64,000 bases of DNA, from contig JAJEAO010000114.1 of the NCBI GenBank assembly GCA_022822745.1, forward strand, positions 1 through 64,000. Direction: 5' to 3'. Under the pieces are notes generated by a model, which saw nothing but the letters and a program-made list of their open reading frames with translations, was not told the origin of the DNA and did no database searches. Each line of letters starts with the position of its first letter. The stretch's first letter is position 1. Shown here piece by piece: positions 46,979 through 54,663 of this stretch. The position numbers and the translations under genes were made by a program. The DNA comes from Acidobacteriota bacterium. Its GTDB lineage: Bacteria > Acidobacteriota > Vicinamibacteria > Marinacidobacterales > Marinacidobacteraceae.

Positions 46979-48022
46979 ATGAGCCATCTGGTCAAGACTT
47001 CGAAGCGGTTGCGGTTCGAGAAGAGCCCGGTCGGGGGCGGGATCACCGAGCCCGACATCTTCCTGCGGCGGCGCGCGATCCTGAAGGCGATGGGCGCCGC
47101 CGCGGTCGTCGGGCCTTACGTCGCCGCCTGCGGCGGGAGCGCCGAAGCCGCCGAGCTGCTCGACATCCCCTACTCCCGGCCGGACGTGTTCCCGGCGCCG
47201 AAGAACGAGGCCTTCCTCGGGGTCCCGGAGTCCATCGCCCGGAAGGAGATGACCCCTCGGGAAGTCGCCGGCTCGCACAACAACTTCTACGAGTTCCTCG
47301 CCGGCCGGGGCGGCGCGGTGTGGAAGCTCGCGGGCGACTACAAGCCGTTGCCATGGCAGGTCGAAGTCACCGGCGAGTGCGCGAAGCCGCGGACTTTCGA
47401 TCTCGACGACCTGCTCGCGTTCGAGCACGAGGAGCGCGTGTACCACTTCCGCTGCGTGGAGCGGTGGGCGATGAACGTGCCGTGGACCGGATTCCCCCTG
47501 GCGGACCTGCTGAATGCGGTGGAGCCGACCAGCGACGCCCGGTTCGTCGCGTTCACGTCGCTGAACCGTCCGGAGGAGATGCCCGGGCTCGCCTCGAGCA
47601 ACTGGTATCCGTGGCCCTACCACGAGGCGCTGCGCATGGACGAGGCGATGAACCCGCTGGCGTTCGTGGCGACCGGGATCTACGGAGATCCGCTGGTCCG
47701 TCAGCACGGCGCCCCGATTCGCCTCGCCATCCCGTGGAAGTACGGCTACAAGGGACCGAAGGCGGTGGTGAAGGTCGAGCTCACCCGCGACCAGCCGCCG
47801 TTCTTCTGGGAGATGCAGAAGCACGAGTACGGGTTCCTGTCGAACATCAACCCGAACATTCCGCACCCGCGGTGGAGTCAGGCGGAGTCCTACTGGCTGG
47901 ACAACCGCGACGCGTTCCCGACGCCGCTCTTCAACGGGTATGCGGAGTTCGTCGGCGACCTGTATCCGGATGAGCCGACGACGCCGCAGCGCGCGCTCCG
48001 CATGGGGCAGACCGCGCGCTGA
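46979..48022 (+). CDS. MsrP-like periplasmic molybdoenzyme (sulfoxide reductase type)
   Basis: The 347-residue protein has a twin-arginine leader (RRRAILKAMGAAAVVGPYVAAC), the segment WQVEVTGECAKPRTFDLDDLL and the molybdenum ligand C159 in YHFRCVERWAM, with GIYGDPLVRQHGAPIRLAIPWKYGYK in the C-terminal half. MsrP (YedY) repairs oxidised methionine in periplasmic proteins, receiving electrons from MsrQ. No msrQ is adjacent; a DUF423 membrane gene follows instead, overlapping by one base. ATG 46979 is preceded by GGGAGGGAA. Confidence 0.9.
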   Translation: MSHLVKTSKRLRFEKSPVGGGITEPDIFLRRRAILKAMGAAAVVGPYVAACGGSAEAAELLDIPYSRPDVFPAPKNEAFLGVPESIARKEMTPREVAGSHNNFYEFLAGRGGAVWKLAGDYKPLPWQVEVTGECAKPRTFDLDDLLAFEHEERVYHFRCVERWAMNVPWTGFPLADLLNAVEPTSDARFVAFTSLNRPEEMPGLASSNWYPWPYHEALRMDEAMNPLAFVATGIYGDPLVRQHGAPIRLAIPWKYGYKGPKAVVKVELTRDQPPFFWEMQKHEYGFLSNINPNIPHPRWSQAESYWLDNRDAFPTPLFNGYAEFVGDLYPDEPTTPQRALRMGQTAR

Positions 48023-48390
48023 TGGTCTGGCTGCGCCTCGGCGCGCTGCTTCTCCTCCTCGGAGTCATCGGGGGCGCCTTCGGGGCGCATGCGCTGGAAT
48101 CGCGCCTCGGGGAGCGCTCGCTCCGGACGTTCGAGACGGCGGTCCGCTACCACCTGATCCACGGTCTCGGCCTTCTCGCGATCGGGTTCGCCGTCCGGCT
48201 CGGGCTCCCCGCTCCGGTGGACGCCGCCGGCTGGCTCATGGCGGGCGGGATCGTCCTGTTCTCGGGCAGCCTCTACGCGCTGGCGCTCGGCGGCCCCCGG
48301 TGGCTGGGCCCGGTGACTCCCCTCGGGGGCCTCTGCCTCATCGCGGCGTGGGCGTGCCTCGCCATCGCCGCGTTCCGGGCCGACTCGTGA
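48022..48390 (+). CDS. DUF423 membrane protein
   Basis: The 122-residue protein has four membrane helices and the DUF423 features GAFGAHAL, RYHLIHGLGLLAIG, SGSLYALALGGPRWLGPVTPLGG. Function is unknown; members are small inner-membrane proteins. It overlaps the MsrP stop by one base (TGATG) and the next gene by four (GTGA), so the three are translationally linked. Confidence 0.9.
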   Translation: MVWLRLGALLLLLGVIGGAFGAHALESRLGERSLRTFETAVRYHLIHGLGLLAIGFAVRLGLPAPVDAAGWLMAGGIVLFSGSLYALALGGPRWLGPVTPLGGLCLIAAWACLAIAAFRADS

Positions 48391-48899
48391 GCCGGGGCAG
48401 CGGCCGCAAGGCGTTCCAGCAGTACTACCCCGAGTCCACCCGGACCTGCTACGGGTGCGGGCCCGACAACGCGCGCGGCTACCGCATCCGCAGCTTCTGG
48501 GAAGGCGAGGGAGACGACCGGGAGGCGGTCTGCCGGTTCACCCCCGAGCCCTTCCACACCGCCGTGCCGGGAGCTGTGTACGGGGGCCTGATCGCCTCGC
48601 TGGTGGATTGCCACGGCACCGGGACCGCGGCGGCGGCGGCCTACCGCGCCGCGGACCGAGCCATGGACACGCTGCCTGCCCTCCGCTTCGTCACCGGTTC
48701 GCTGACCGTGCGCTACCGCCGCCCGACGCCGATGGGAGTCGAGCTCGTGCTGCGGGCCCGCGCCGTCGAGGTCGCCGAGCGCAAGGTCCGGGTCGCCGTC
48801 CGGGTGCTGGCGGAGGATGTCCTCACCGCCGAGGGCGAAGTGCTCGCGGTGCGCATCCCGGAGGGCTGGCTGGAGCGCCTGTCCGCGCGAGGATCCTGA
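48387..48899 (+). CDS. Hotdog-fold thioesterase (PaaI-like)
   Basis: The 170-residue protein has CYGCGPDNARGYRIRSFW, VPGAVYGGLIASLVDCHGTGTA and LTVRYRRPTPMGVELVLRARAV, typical of PaaI-like hotdog thioesterases that hydrolyse acyl-CoA. The Asp in SLVDCHG is the likely catalytic acid. GTG 48387 overlaps the DUF423 stop. The cysteine pair CYGC occurs in many small bacterial members of unknown substrate. Confidence 0.85.
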   Translation: MSRGSGRKAFQQYYPESTRTCYGCGPDNARGYRIRSFWEGEGDDREAVCRFTPEPFHTAVPGAVYGGLIASLVDCHGTGTAAAAAYRAADRAMDTLPALRFVTGSLTVRYRRPTPMGVELVLRARAVEVAERKVRVAVRVLAEDVLTAEGEVLAVRIPEGWLERLSARGS

Positions 48900-48920
48900 G
48901 CGGCGCGTCCGGAGGCAGAC

Positions 48921-49184
48921 TCAGCCAGCCGACGAAGGATCCCGCCCCTCCATCCGGTCGAAGAGAAGCGCCCGATCACGGATGCGAAGTCCGGGACGCA
49001 GCCGGCCCTTCACCGGGCGCCAGCGCAGGCGATAACCGTCCGCCGCCGATTCTCCAGCCCGCTCGGCGGGCAACCCCGCGCGGAGCGCGCGCTCGATCAC
49101 GACGCTGACGCTCGTCGCGTCGCGGCGCGCCCATTCCCGGGCGCGCCCCAGCAGTTCGTCGTCGAGGTCCAGGGTGATCCGCAG
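48921..49184 (-). CDS. Orphan ribbon-helix-helix antitoxin-like protein
   Basis: The frame from CTG 49184 gives 87 residues beginning RITLDLDDELLGRAREWARR, matching VapB-type antitoxins, which start MRTTLDIDDDLL. No ATG, GTG or TTG lies close upstream in frame, so either CTG is used or the start has mutated. The C-terminal half is basic (WRPVKGRLRPGLRIRDR). No toxin gene is adjacent; the downstream side is the convergent thioesterase gene. It may be a relic or act as a lone regulator. Confidence 0.55.
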   Translation of the reverse strand: MRITLDLDDELLGRAREWARRDATSVSVVIERALRAGLPAERAGESAADGYRLRWRPVKGRLRPGLRIRDRALLFDRMEGRDPSSAG

Positions 49185-49292
49185 GGCGGCGGAATACTGA
49201 CACGGCCCGCGCCACGCCGCGAGCGCCGGTCCGAACGGGCTCCGGCGGTAGTCTCGCGCTCCTGCACACCATCCGAACCGCCGAGTTTCGCC

Positions 49293-52200
49293 ATGAACCG
49301 ATCCCGACCTCTCCCCCTCCTGCTCGCCGCCGCCCTCCTCCTCCCGGCGGCGCTCTCCGCCCAGGACGACCCGACTCCGGCCATCACCGAGAGCCTTCTC
49401 TCCGGCCTGAAGCTGCGCGGCATCGGACCCGCCTCGCGCTCCGGCCGGATCGCCGACGTGACCATGGACCCGAACGACCGCTCCGTCTGGTACATGGCGG
49501 TGGCCTCGGGCAACGCCTTCAAGACCGTGAATCGCGGCACGACCTGGGAGCCGATCTTCGAGAACTACCCGGTGTACTCCACTTCGACCGTCGTCGTGGA
49601 TCCGACGAACTCCAACGTGGTCTGGCTCGGCACCGGCGAGAACAACGGGCAGCGCTCGGTGCCCTACGGCAACGGCGTGTACCGCAGCCGGGACGCCGGC
49701 AGGACCTTCGAGCCCATGGGACTCGACGAATCGGAGCACATCGGCAGGATCGTGCTCGATCCGCGCGACAGCCAGGTCGTGTACGTCGCCTCCCAGGGCC
49801 CCCTGTGGCGATCCGGCGGTGACCGGGGGCTCTACAAGACGACCGACGGGGGCGAGTCGTGGGAGCGGATCCTCCACATCTCGGAGAACACCGGAATCAG
49901 CGACCTGGTGCTCGATCCCCGCCACCCGGACACTCTCTACGCGACCTCCTGGCAACGCCGACGCCACACCGGGATCCAGATCGCCGGGGGCCCCGAGGGC
50001 GGGATCCACAAGTCGGAGGACGGCGGCGCCACCTGGCGCCGGCTCACGCGGGGACTGCCCTCACCCGAGCGCCACGACATCGGCCGCATCGGGCTCGCCA
50101 TCTCGCCGCACGATCCCGATGTGGTGTACGCCCAGGTGGCGGCCACCGACGGCCAGCGCGGGTTCTACGCCTCGACCGACCGCGGCGAGAGCTGGGAAAA
50201 GCGCAGCGACTACTTCCCCACCGACCCGCAGTACTACATGGAGATCTTCCCCGATCCCCACCGGCCCGGACGGATCTATTCCATGGACACCTACACGCAC
50301 GTCACGGAGGATGACGGGCGGACCTGGCGCCGGATCGCGATGGAGTGGATCCACGTGGACCACCACGACCTGGAGTTCGATCCCGACGACCCCGACTATC
50401 TGATGATCAGCACCGACGGCGGCCTCTACGAGAGCTGGGATCTCGGCAGGAACTGGAAGTACCACGCCAACCAGCCGATCACGCAGTACTACCGGGTCGG
50501 CATAGACAACGCGTTCCCCTTCTACCGAGTGTACGGCGGCACGCAGGACAACGCCACCATGGCCGGTCCTTCGCGCACCACGAATGTCCACGGCATCCGC
50601 AACAGCGACTGGGTGGATGTCCTCGGAGGCGACGGCTTCCAGGCTCGCGTGGACCCCGAAGACCCGAACATCGTGTACGCGCAGTACCAGTACGCCGGGA
50701 TCGTCCGCTTCGATCACCGCACCGGGGAACGCACCGAGATCCAGCCGCAACCCGAACCCGACGATCCACCGCTCAAGTGGAACTGGGACTCGCCGCTCAT
50801 CATCTCGCCTCACGACAACAAGCGGCTCTACTTCGGCGCCAATCGGCTGTTCCGCAGCGACGACGGAGCGAACACCTGGACGCCGATCAGCGAGGACCTG
50901 ACCCGCGGAATCGACCGCAACGAGAACCTGGTCGCCATGGGCCGCACCTGGAGCGTGGACGCGGTGTGGAGGAACCTCGCGACCTCGACCTACGGCAACA
51001 TGGTCGCGCTCGACGAGTCGCGTTTCGTGGAGGGACTGATCTACACCGGGATGGACGACGGCCGCCTCCAGATCACCGATGACGGCGGCAGCGAGTGGCG
51101 CATCGTGGACGAAGTCCCCGGCGTTCCCGAGTTCACCTACGTCGCCGATCTCCACACCTCCCGTCACCAGCCGGACCGCATCTACGCCGTCTTCAACAAC
51201 CACAAGCAGGGCGATTTCCGTCCCTACGTGATGCGCAGCGACGACCGCGGCGTGACCTGGGAGAGCATCCAGGGCGATCTGCCCGACGACCAGCTCGCCT
51301 GGACGATCGTGGAGGATCCCGTCCGGGAAGGCCTGCTGTTCCTCGGAACCGAGTTCGGCCTGTTCGTCACGGTGGACGACGGCGAACACTGGACGCGCAT
51401 GAAGGGGGGACTTCCCACGATCGCCGTGCGCGACCTCGAGATCCAGGAACGCGAGAACGACCTCGTCCTCGCCACGTTCGGCCGCAGTTTCTACATCCTC
51501 GACGACTACACCCCGCTGCGCCACCTGTCGCCGGAGATGCTCGCTGCCGATGGCGCGGTGTTCCCGGTGAAGGACCCCTGGATGTATATCGAGGACAACC
51601 CGCTCGGCGGACGGGGGAAGTCGCAGCGCGGCGCCTCCTTCTACACCGCTCCCAACCCGCCTTTCGGAGCGGTCATCACCTTCCACCTGAAGGAGAGCGC
51701 GAGGAGCCTGCGGGAACAGCGAAGGGAGCGTGAGCGGGCGGCGGCAGCCGCCGGGGAACCGATCCCCTACCCCGCATGGGAGGAGCTGCGCGCCGAGGAC
51801 CGGACCGAGGATCCGGCGGTCTTCGTCGTGATCCGCAACGCCGAGGGCGACATCGTGCGACGGATCGAAGCCCCGAAGACAGCGGGACTCCACCGGGTCG
51901 CGTGGGATCTCCGCTACCCCGACGCGGCCGGAGGCGACCGCGGCGGCCCGCTGGTCATGCCGAGCACCTACAGCGCGGAACTCGTGCGCCGCGATGAGAG
52001 CGGAACCACGCGACTCGGCGAGCCGCAGTCGTTCACCCCCAGAGTACTGGTCCGGGAGGGCGTCCCGGCGGCCGACGAGGAAGCCCGCCACGCCTTCCAG
52101 CTCGAAGTGGCGGAGCTCCAGCGCCGGGTGTTCGGCGCGGTCGAGGCGCTCGGAGCCTCGATCGAGCGGGTCGAAGCCCTCGCCGACGCCCTCGATGCGT

Positions 52201-52535
52201 CGGGCGCGGCGGACGACCTGCGCGCGGAGGCGTCAGCCATTCGGGGCGGGCTCCTCGATCTCAGGGTGCGCCTTGTCGGCGACGACACGGTGCGCTCCCG
52301 CGCCGAGGCCACTCTCCCCGGGATGCGGCAGCGCATCCAGCGGGTCGTGGGCGCCTTCTGGAGCCTGAGCGACCCGACCAGGACGCACCGGCGCCAGGTC
52401 GAGATCGTGCGCGAGGAGTTCGGTCCGGCCAACGAGGAGCTGATCGCCCTCGTCGAGACCCGGCTCGCCGATCTCGAAGCGCGCGCCGACGCGGCCGGCA
52501 TCCCCTGGACCCCCGGCCGAGGCATCCCCCGGTGA
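49293..52535 (+). CDS. Exported VPS10/sortilin-type beta-propeller protein
   Basis: The 1080-residue protein has a signal peptide (PLPLLLAAALLLPAALSA) and a long propeller region with Asp-box repeats (YRSRDAGRTFEP, YKTTDGGESWERI, HKSEDGGATWRRL, YASTDRGESWEKR, VTVDDGEHWTRM) over about residues 40-740, and a C-terminal domain (750-1080) including helices with many charged residues. These are the glycosyl-hydrolase-like proteins that often occur in Acidobacteriota and Bacteroidota; binding or hydrolytic function is not settled. ATG 49293 fits the leader. The stop overlaps the next start (GTGA). Confidence 0.9.
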   Translation: MNRSRPLPLLLAAALLLPAALSAQDDPTPAITESLLSGLKLRGIGPASRSGRIADVTMDPNDRSVWYMAVASGNAFKTVNRGTTWEPIFENYPVYSTSTVVVDPTNSNVVWLGTGENNGQRSVPYGNGVYRSRDAGRTFEPMGLDESEHIGRIVLDPRDSQVVYVASQGPLWRSGGDRGLYKTTDGGESWERILHISENTGISDLVLDPRHPDTLYATSWQRRRHTGIQIAGGPEGGIHKSEDGGATWRRLTRGLPSPERHDIGRIGLAISPHDPDVVYAQVAATDGQRGFYASTDRGESWEKRSDYFPTDPQYYMEIFPDPHRPGRIYSMDTYTHVTEDDGRTWRRIAMEWIHVDHHDLEFDPDDPDYLMISTDGGLYESWDLGRNWKYHANQPITQYYRVGIDNAFPFYRVYGGTQDNATMAGPSRTTNVHGIRNSDWVDVLGGDGFQARVDPEDPNIVYAQYQYAGIVRFDHRTGERTEIQPQPEPDDPPLKWNWDSPLIISPHDNKRLYFGANRLFRSDDGANTWTPISEDLTRGIDRNENLVAMGRTWSVDAVWRNLATSTYGNMVALDESRFVEGLIYTGMDDGRLQITDDGGSEWRIVDEVPGVPEFTYVADLHTSRHQPDRIYAVFNNHKQGDFRPYVMRSDDRGVTWESIQGDLPDDQLAWTIVEDPVREGLLFLGTEFGLFVTVDDGEHWTRMKGGLPTIAVRDLEIQERENDLVLATFGRSFYILDDYTPLRHLSPEMLAADGAVFPVKDPWMYIEDNPLGGRGKSQRGASFYTAPNPPFGAVITFHLKESARSLREQRRERERAAAAAGEPIPYPAWEELRAEDRTEDPAVFVVIRNAEGDIVRRIEAPKTAGLHRVAWDLRYPDAAGGDRGGPLVMPSTYSAELVRRDESGTTRLGEPQSFTPRVLVREGVPAADEEARHAFQLEVAELQRRVFGAVEALGASIERVEALADALDASGAADDLRAEASAIRGGLLDLRVRLVGDDTVRSRAEATLPGMRQRIQRVVGAFWSLSDPTRTHRRQVEIVREEFGPANEELIALVETRLADLEARADAAGIPWTPGRGIPR

Positions 52536-53821
52536 CGAGCGCGCCCGAACGCCAGCCCGCGGAACCCGTGGATCGGCCCGCGGAGAGCATGACGAACCGA
52601 ATCCTGCCCCGACGCCTCCGACGACTGTTGGCGCGCCGCACCGAAGCGGAGGATCACTCTCCGGCCGCGGAACCGCAGGCTTCCGATACTCCGCCGCTCG
52701 TTGCGCAGATCCTGAAGTCCGAGGGACACGCGGACATGGCCGTCGTGGATCTGGGCAGGGAGGCAAGCGAGGCGCTTCGAGCCCAGTGGTCCCGTAGCGA
52801 GCCGGACAAGCCATTCCAGTCCGGGGGCGTCATGGAAAGCGCCTGGCTTCAGACCGCGCTCGGCGCCGGTGGCACCGCCGCCTCTTCCCTGGCTGCGGGC
52901 AACGTCTTCGTGGCCACCGTGAATCCGGCGACGTTGATGGCCATCGGGCAGGGCGTCGGATCCGCGGTGATGGGTCCGGGCGGGCAGATCGTCGCCCAGG
53001 CGCCCTTTGTCGCGGCCGGAAGCGCGCTGCTGCCGGTCGTCGCCCCGGTCATGCTCTTCACGACCATCTCGTCGCTCGTGATCGGAAGAAGACTCGACCG
53101 AATGCAGGAGGGGCTCGGCAAGCTCTACGGGCTCGTCGAGGAGATGAAGCGGTTCCTGGAAGCGGAGGACTACGCGCTCTTCGAGACCGTGGCATCCCAG
53201 ATCGAGAGCCTTCGCTCGGACTTCACCAAGCAGCGACGCTTCGCTGCCGATGCCCCGAGCCGGCTCGCCATGGCGGAGCGCGATGTGAGCAAGCTGCGTC
53301 ACAAGTACCGGGCTCTGATGGCAAGTCGCGTCGGCGCCGCGACGGAGGCCCGGCAGGTCGTGTCGCACCTCCATCGCTTCCACTTGGCGACCCTCTACGA
53401 CCTCCAGGTGGACGCACTCCGGCTCTACTGGACACTGCAGAAGGAGCCCGATTTCCTTGCTCACCGGCAGGCGCGGCTTCAGGCGAAAGTCGAGCGCTGC
53501 GTGGCCGAGTTCAGGAAGATCCTCGACACCGATCCGGTCGGCGACTACCACCGAAAGATGAAGAGCGAGGCCTCCAGGACGAAGTGGCCGTGGCGGCTCC
53601 TGACCCGGTCCGCGCTCGATGCAGACGAGCGGAGGCTTCGCAGAATCCGAAGTGACTCGCACGCGATCCGGGCCCGGATCTGGAGCGAGATCGAGAGCTT
53701 CGAGTCCGCCGCCGCGGAGTCGCAGGACACGTCCATCGTCTTCTACCGCGAGTCAGCAGGCAAGGGAGCGCTCCGGGTGTTCCACACGCACGAAGTTCAG
53801 GTCCAACCCAGTGCGGCATAG
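52532..53821 (+). CDS. Membrane-associated coiled-coil protein of unknown function
   Basis: The 429-residue product has a charged N-terminal 80 residues, a Gly/Ala-rich hydrophobic region (about 108-190, including GAGGTAASSLAAGNVFVAT and VAAGSALLPVVAPVMLFTT) and a long helical C-terminus with coiled-coil character (RLDRMQEGLGKLYGLVEEMKR onward). The pattern resembles helical membrane-permeabilising or membrane-remodelling proteins, but I recognise no family. GTG 52532 overlaps the VPS10 stop; ATG 52589 is an alternative. It opens the accessory region that extends to 63 kb. Confidence 0.6.
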   Translation: MTSAPERQPAEPVDRPAESMTNRILPRRLRRLLARRTEAEDHSPAAEPQASDTPPLVAQILKSEGHADMAVVDLGREASEALRAQWSRSEPDKPFQSGGVMESAWLQTALGAGGTAASSLAAGNVFVATVNPATLMAIGQGVGSAVMGPGGQIVAQAPFVAAGSALLPVVAPVMLFTTISSLVIGRRLDRMQEGLGKLYGLVEEMKRFLEAEDYALFETVASQIESLRSDFTKQRRFAADAPSRLAMAERDVSKLRHKYRALMASRVGAATEARQVVSHLHRFHLATLYDLQVDALRLYWTLQKEPDFLAHRQARLQAKVERCVAEFRKILDTDPVGDYHRKMKSEASRTKWPWRLLTRSALDADERRLRRIRSDSHAIRARIWSEIESFESAAAESQDTSIVFYRESAGKGALRVFHTHEVQVQPSAA

Positions 53822-53976
53822 TCCGGCGCACGAGGACCGGATCATGCTCGTCATGACCTTCTTCGCCGGCAGCCACGCCCACGCCGACACCGAGGGTGTC
53901 CTCTGGCCGCCCGAGTCTCCTTCCCTCTGATGGAAGTTCTGGCGCTGGACCGACAGCAGACGAGGAGTCGATTCCA

Positions 53977-54204
53977 GTGACGATCAAATCCAAGCTCGGC
54001 CCAATCCCCTTCCCGGCTCCCGTGGTGAAGATCTATCCCAAGCGGGGTCCTCTACAGCAGTTCCGGTTCGCCAAGGCTACGAGCTTTCGGTGCGAGAGGT
54101 GTGGTCGCGTGAAGAAGAGCAAGCTGGTGGTGCGATACGAAAACGACTGGTCCCGTTTGTTGTGTAACGCCTGCTACGGCACGATTCTGTCCGAGCGCCA
54201 GTAG
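53977..54204 (+). CDS. Small zinc-ribbon protein
   Basis: The 75-residue product, from GTG 53977 with GAGGAG nine bases upstream, has a basic, Pro-rich N-terminal half (IPFPAPVVKIYPKRGPL) and a CERC-x18-CNAC zinc ribbon. This could bind nucleic acid or mediate protein contacts. It ends in TAG at 54202-54204, and the EcsC fragment begins with the very next base in the same frame. The preceding gap 53822-53976 holds no gene; a possible 28-codon frame at 53844 lacks support. Confidence 0.65.
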   Translation: MTIKSKLGPIPFPAPVVKIYPKRGPLQQFRFAKATSFRCERCGRVKKSKLVVRYENDWSRLLCNACYGTILSERQ

Positions 54205-54606
54205 ATGGACGTCCAGCGACATCCGTCCGGAGTCGCGAAAGGCGGCATCGAGCACTACTGCCTCGAGGTCTTCGCCCTGGGCGGCCCGACACCCGGAGAC
54301 GACGGAGCCGATGGAGCCTTCTTCGCCGTGAGGGCGGCCTTGGCCAAGGCTCTCGGTGCGCCGGGAGCCGCGGCTACGATGGCGCGACTCTTTGGGGCGA
54401 TCGCAAGGCCATTCGCTGTCCGAGTCACCGAGAAGGCGGCGGCGCAGGCACTCCCGGTCACTGGGGCCGTCGGGGGAGCGGCGATCAACGGCGCGTTCAT
54501 GGCCCACTTCCAGGCCATGGCCCAGGGTCAGTTCACCGTGCGGCGCCTGGAGCGGAAGTACGGCCCCCACGTCGTGGAGGAGGCCTACCGCTCGTCGCCA
54601 GCCTGA
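54205..54606 (+). CDS. C-terminal portion of an EcsC-family protein
   Basis: The 133 residues match the second half of EcsC-family proteins: CLEVFALGG, FFAVRAALAKAL, VTEKAAAQALPVTGAVGGAAIN and FTVRRLERKYG. The family usually has a further N-terminal stretch of about 100-130 residues, which is absent, and an internal helix is shortened. ATG 54205 follows directly on the zinc-ribbon stop, and the two frames coincide, so a readthrough fusion is possible. It is more likely a 5'-truncated gene kept translatable by coupling. EcsC function is unclear. Confidence 0.65.
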   Translation: MDVQRHPSGVAKGGIEHYCLEVFALGGPTPGDDGADGAFFAVRAALAKALGAPGAAATMARLFGAIARPFAVRVTEKAAAQALPVTGAVGGAAINGAFMAHFQAMAQGQFTVRRLERKYGPHVVEEAYRSSPA

Positions 54607-54663
54607 CCGCCCCGCGCCCTGCCCGGCCAGACATATCGCCCCACAGGCGGGGCAATCGGCGGA

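Noticed and set aside
53844-53930. 28-codon frame before the zinc-ribbon gene
   Set aside because: It lacks a ribosome binding site and any recognisable pattern.
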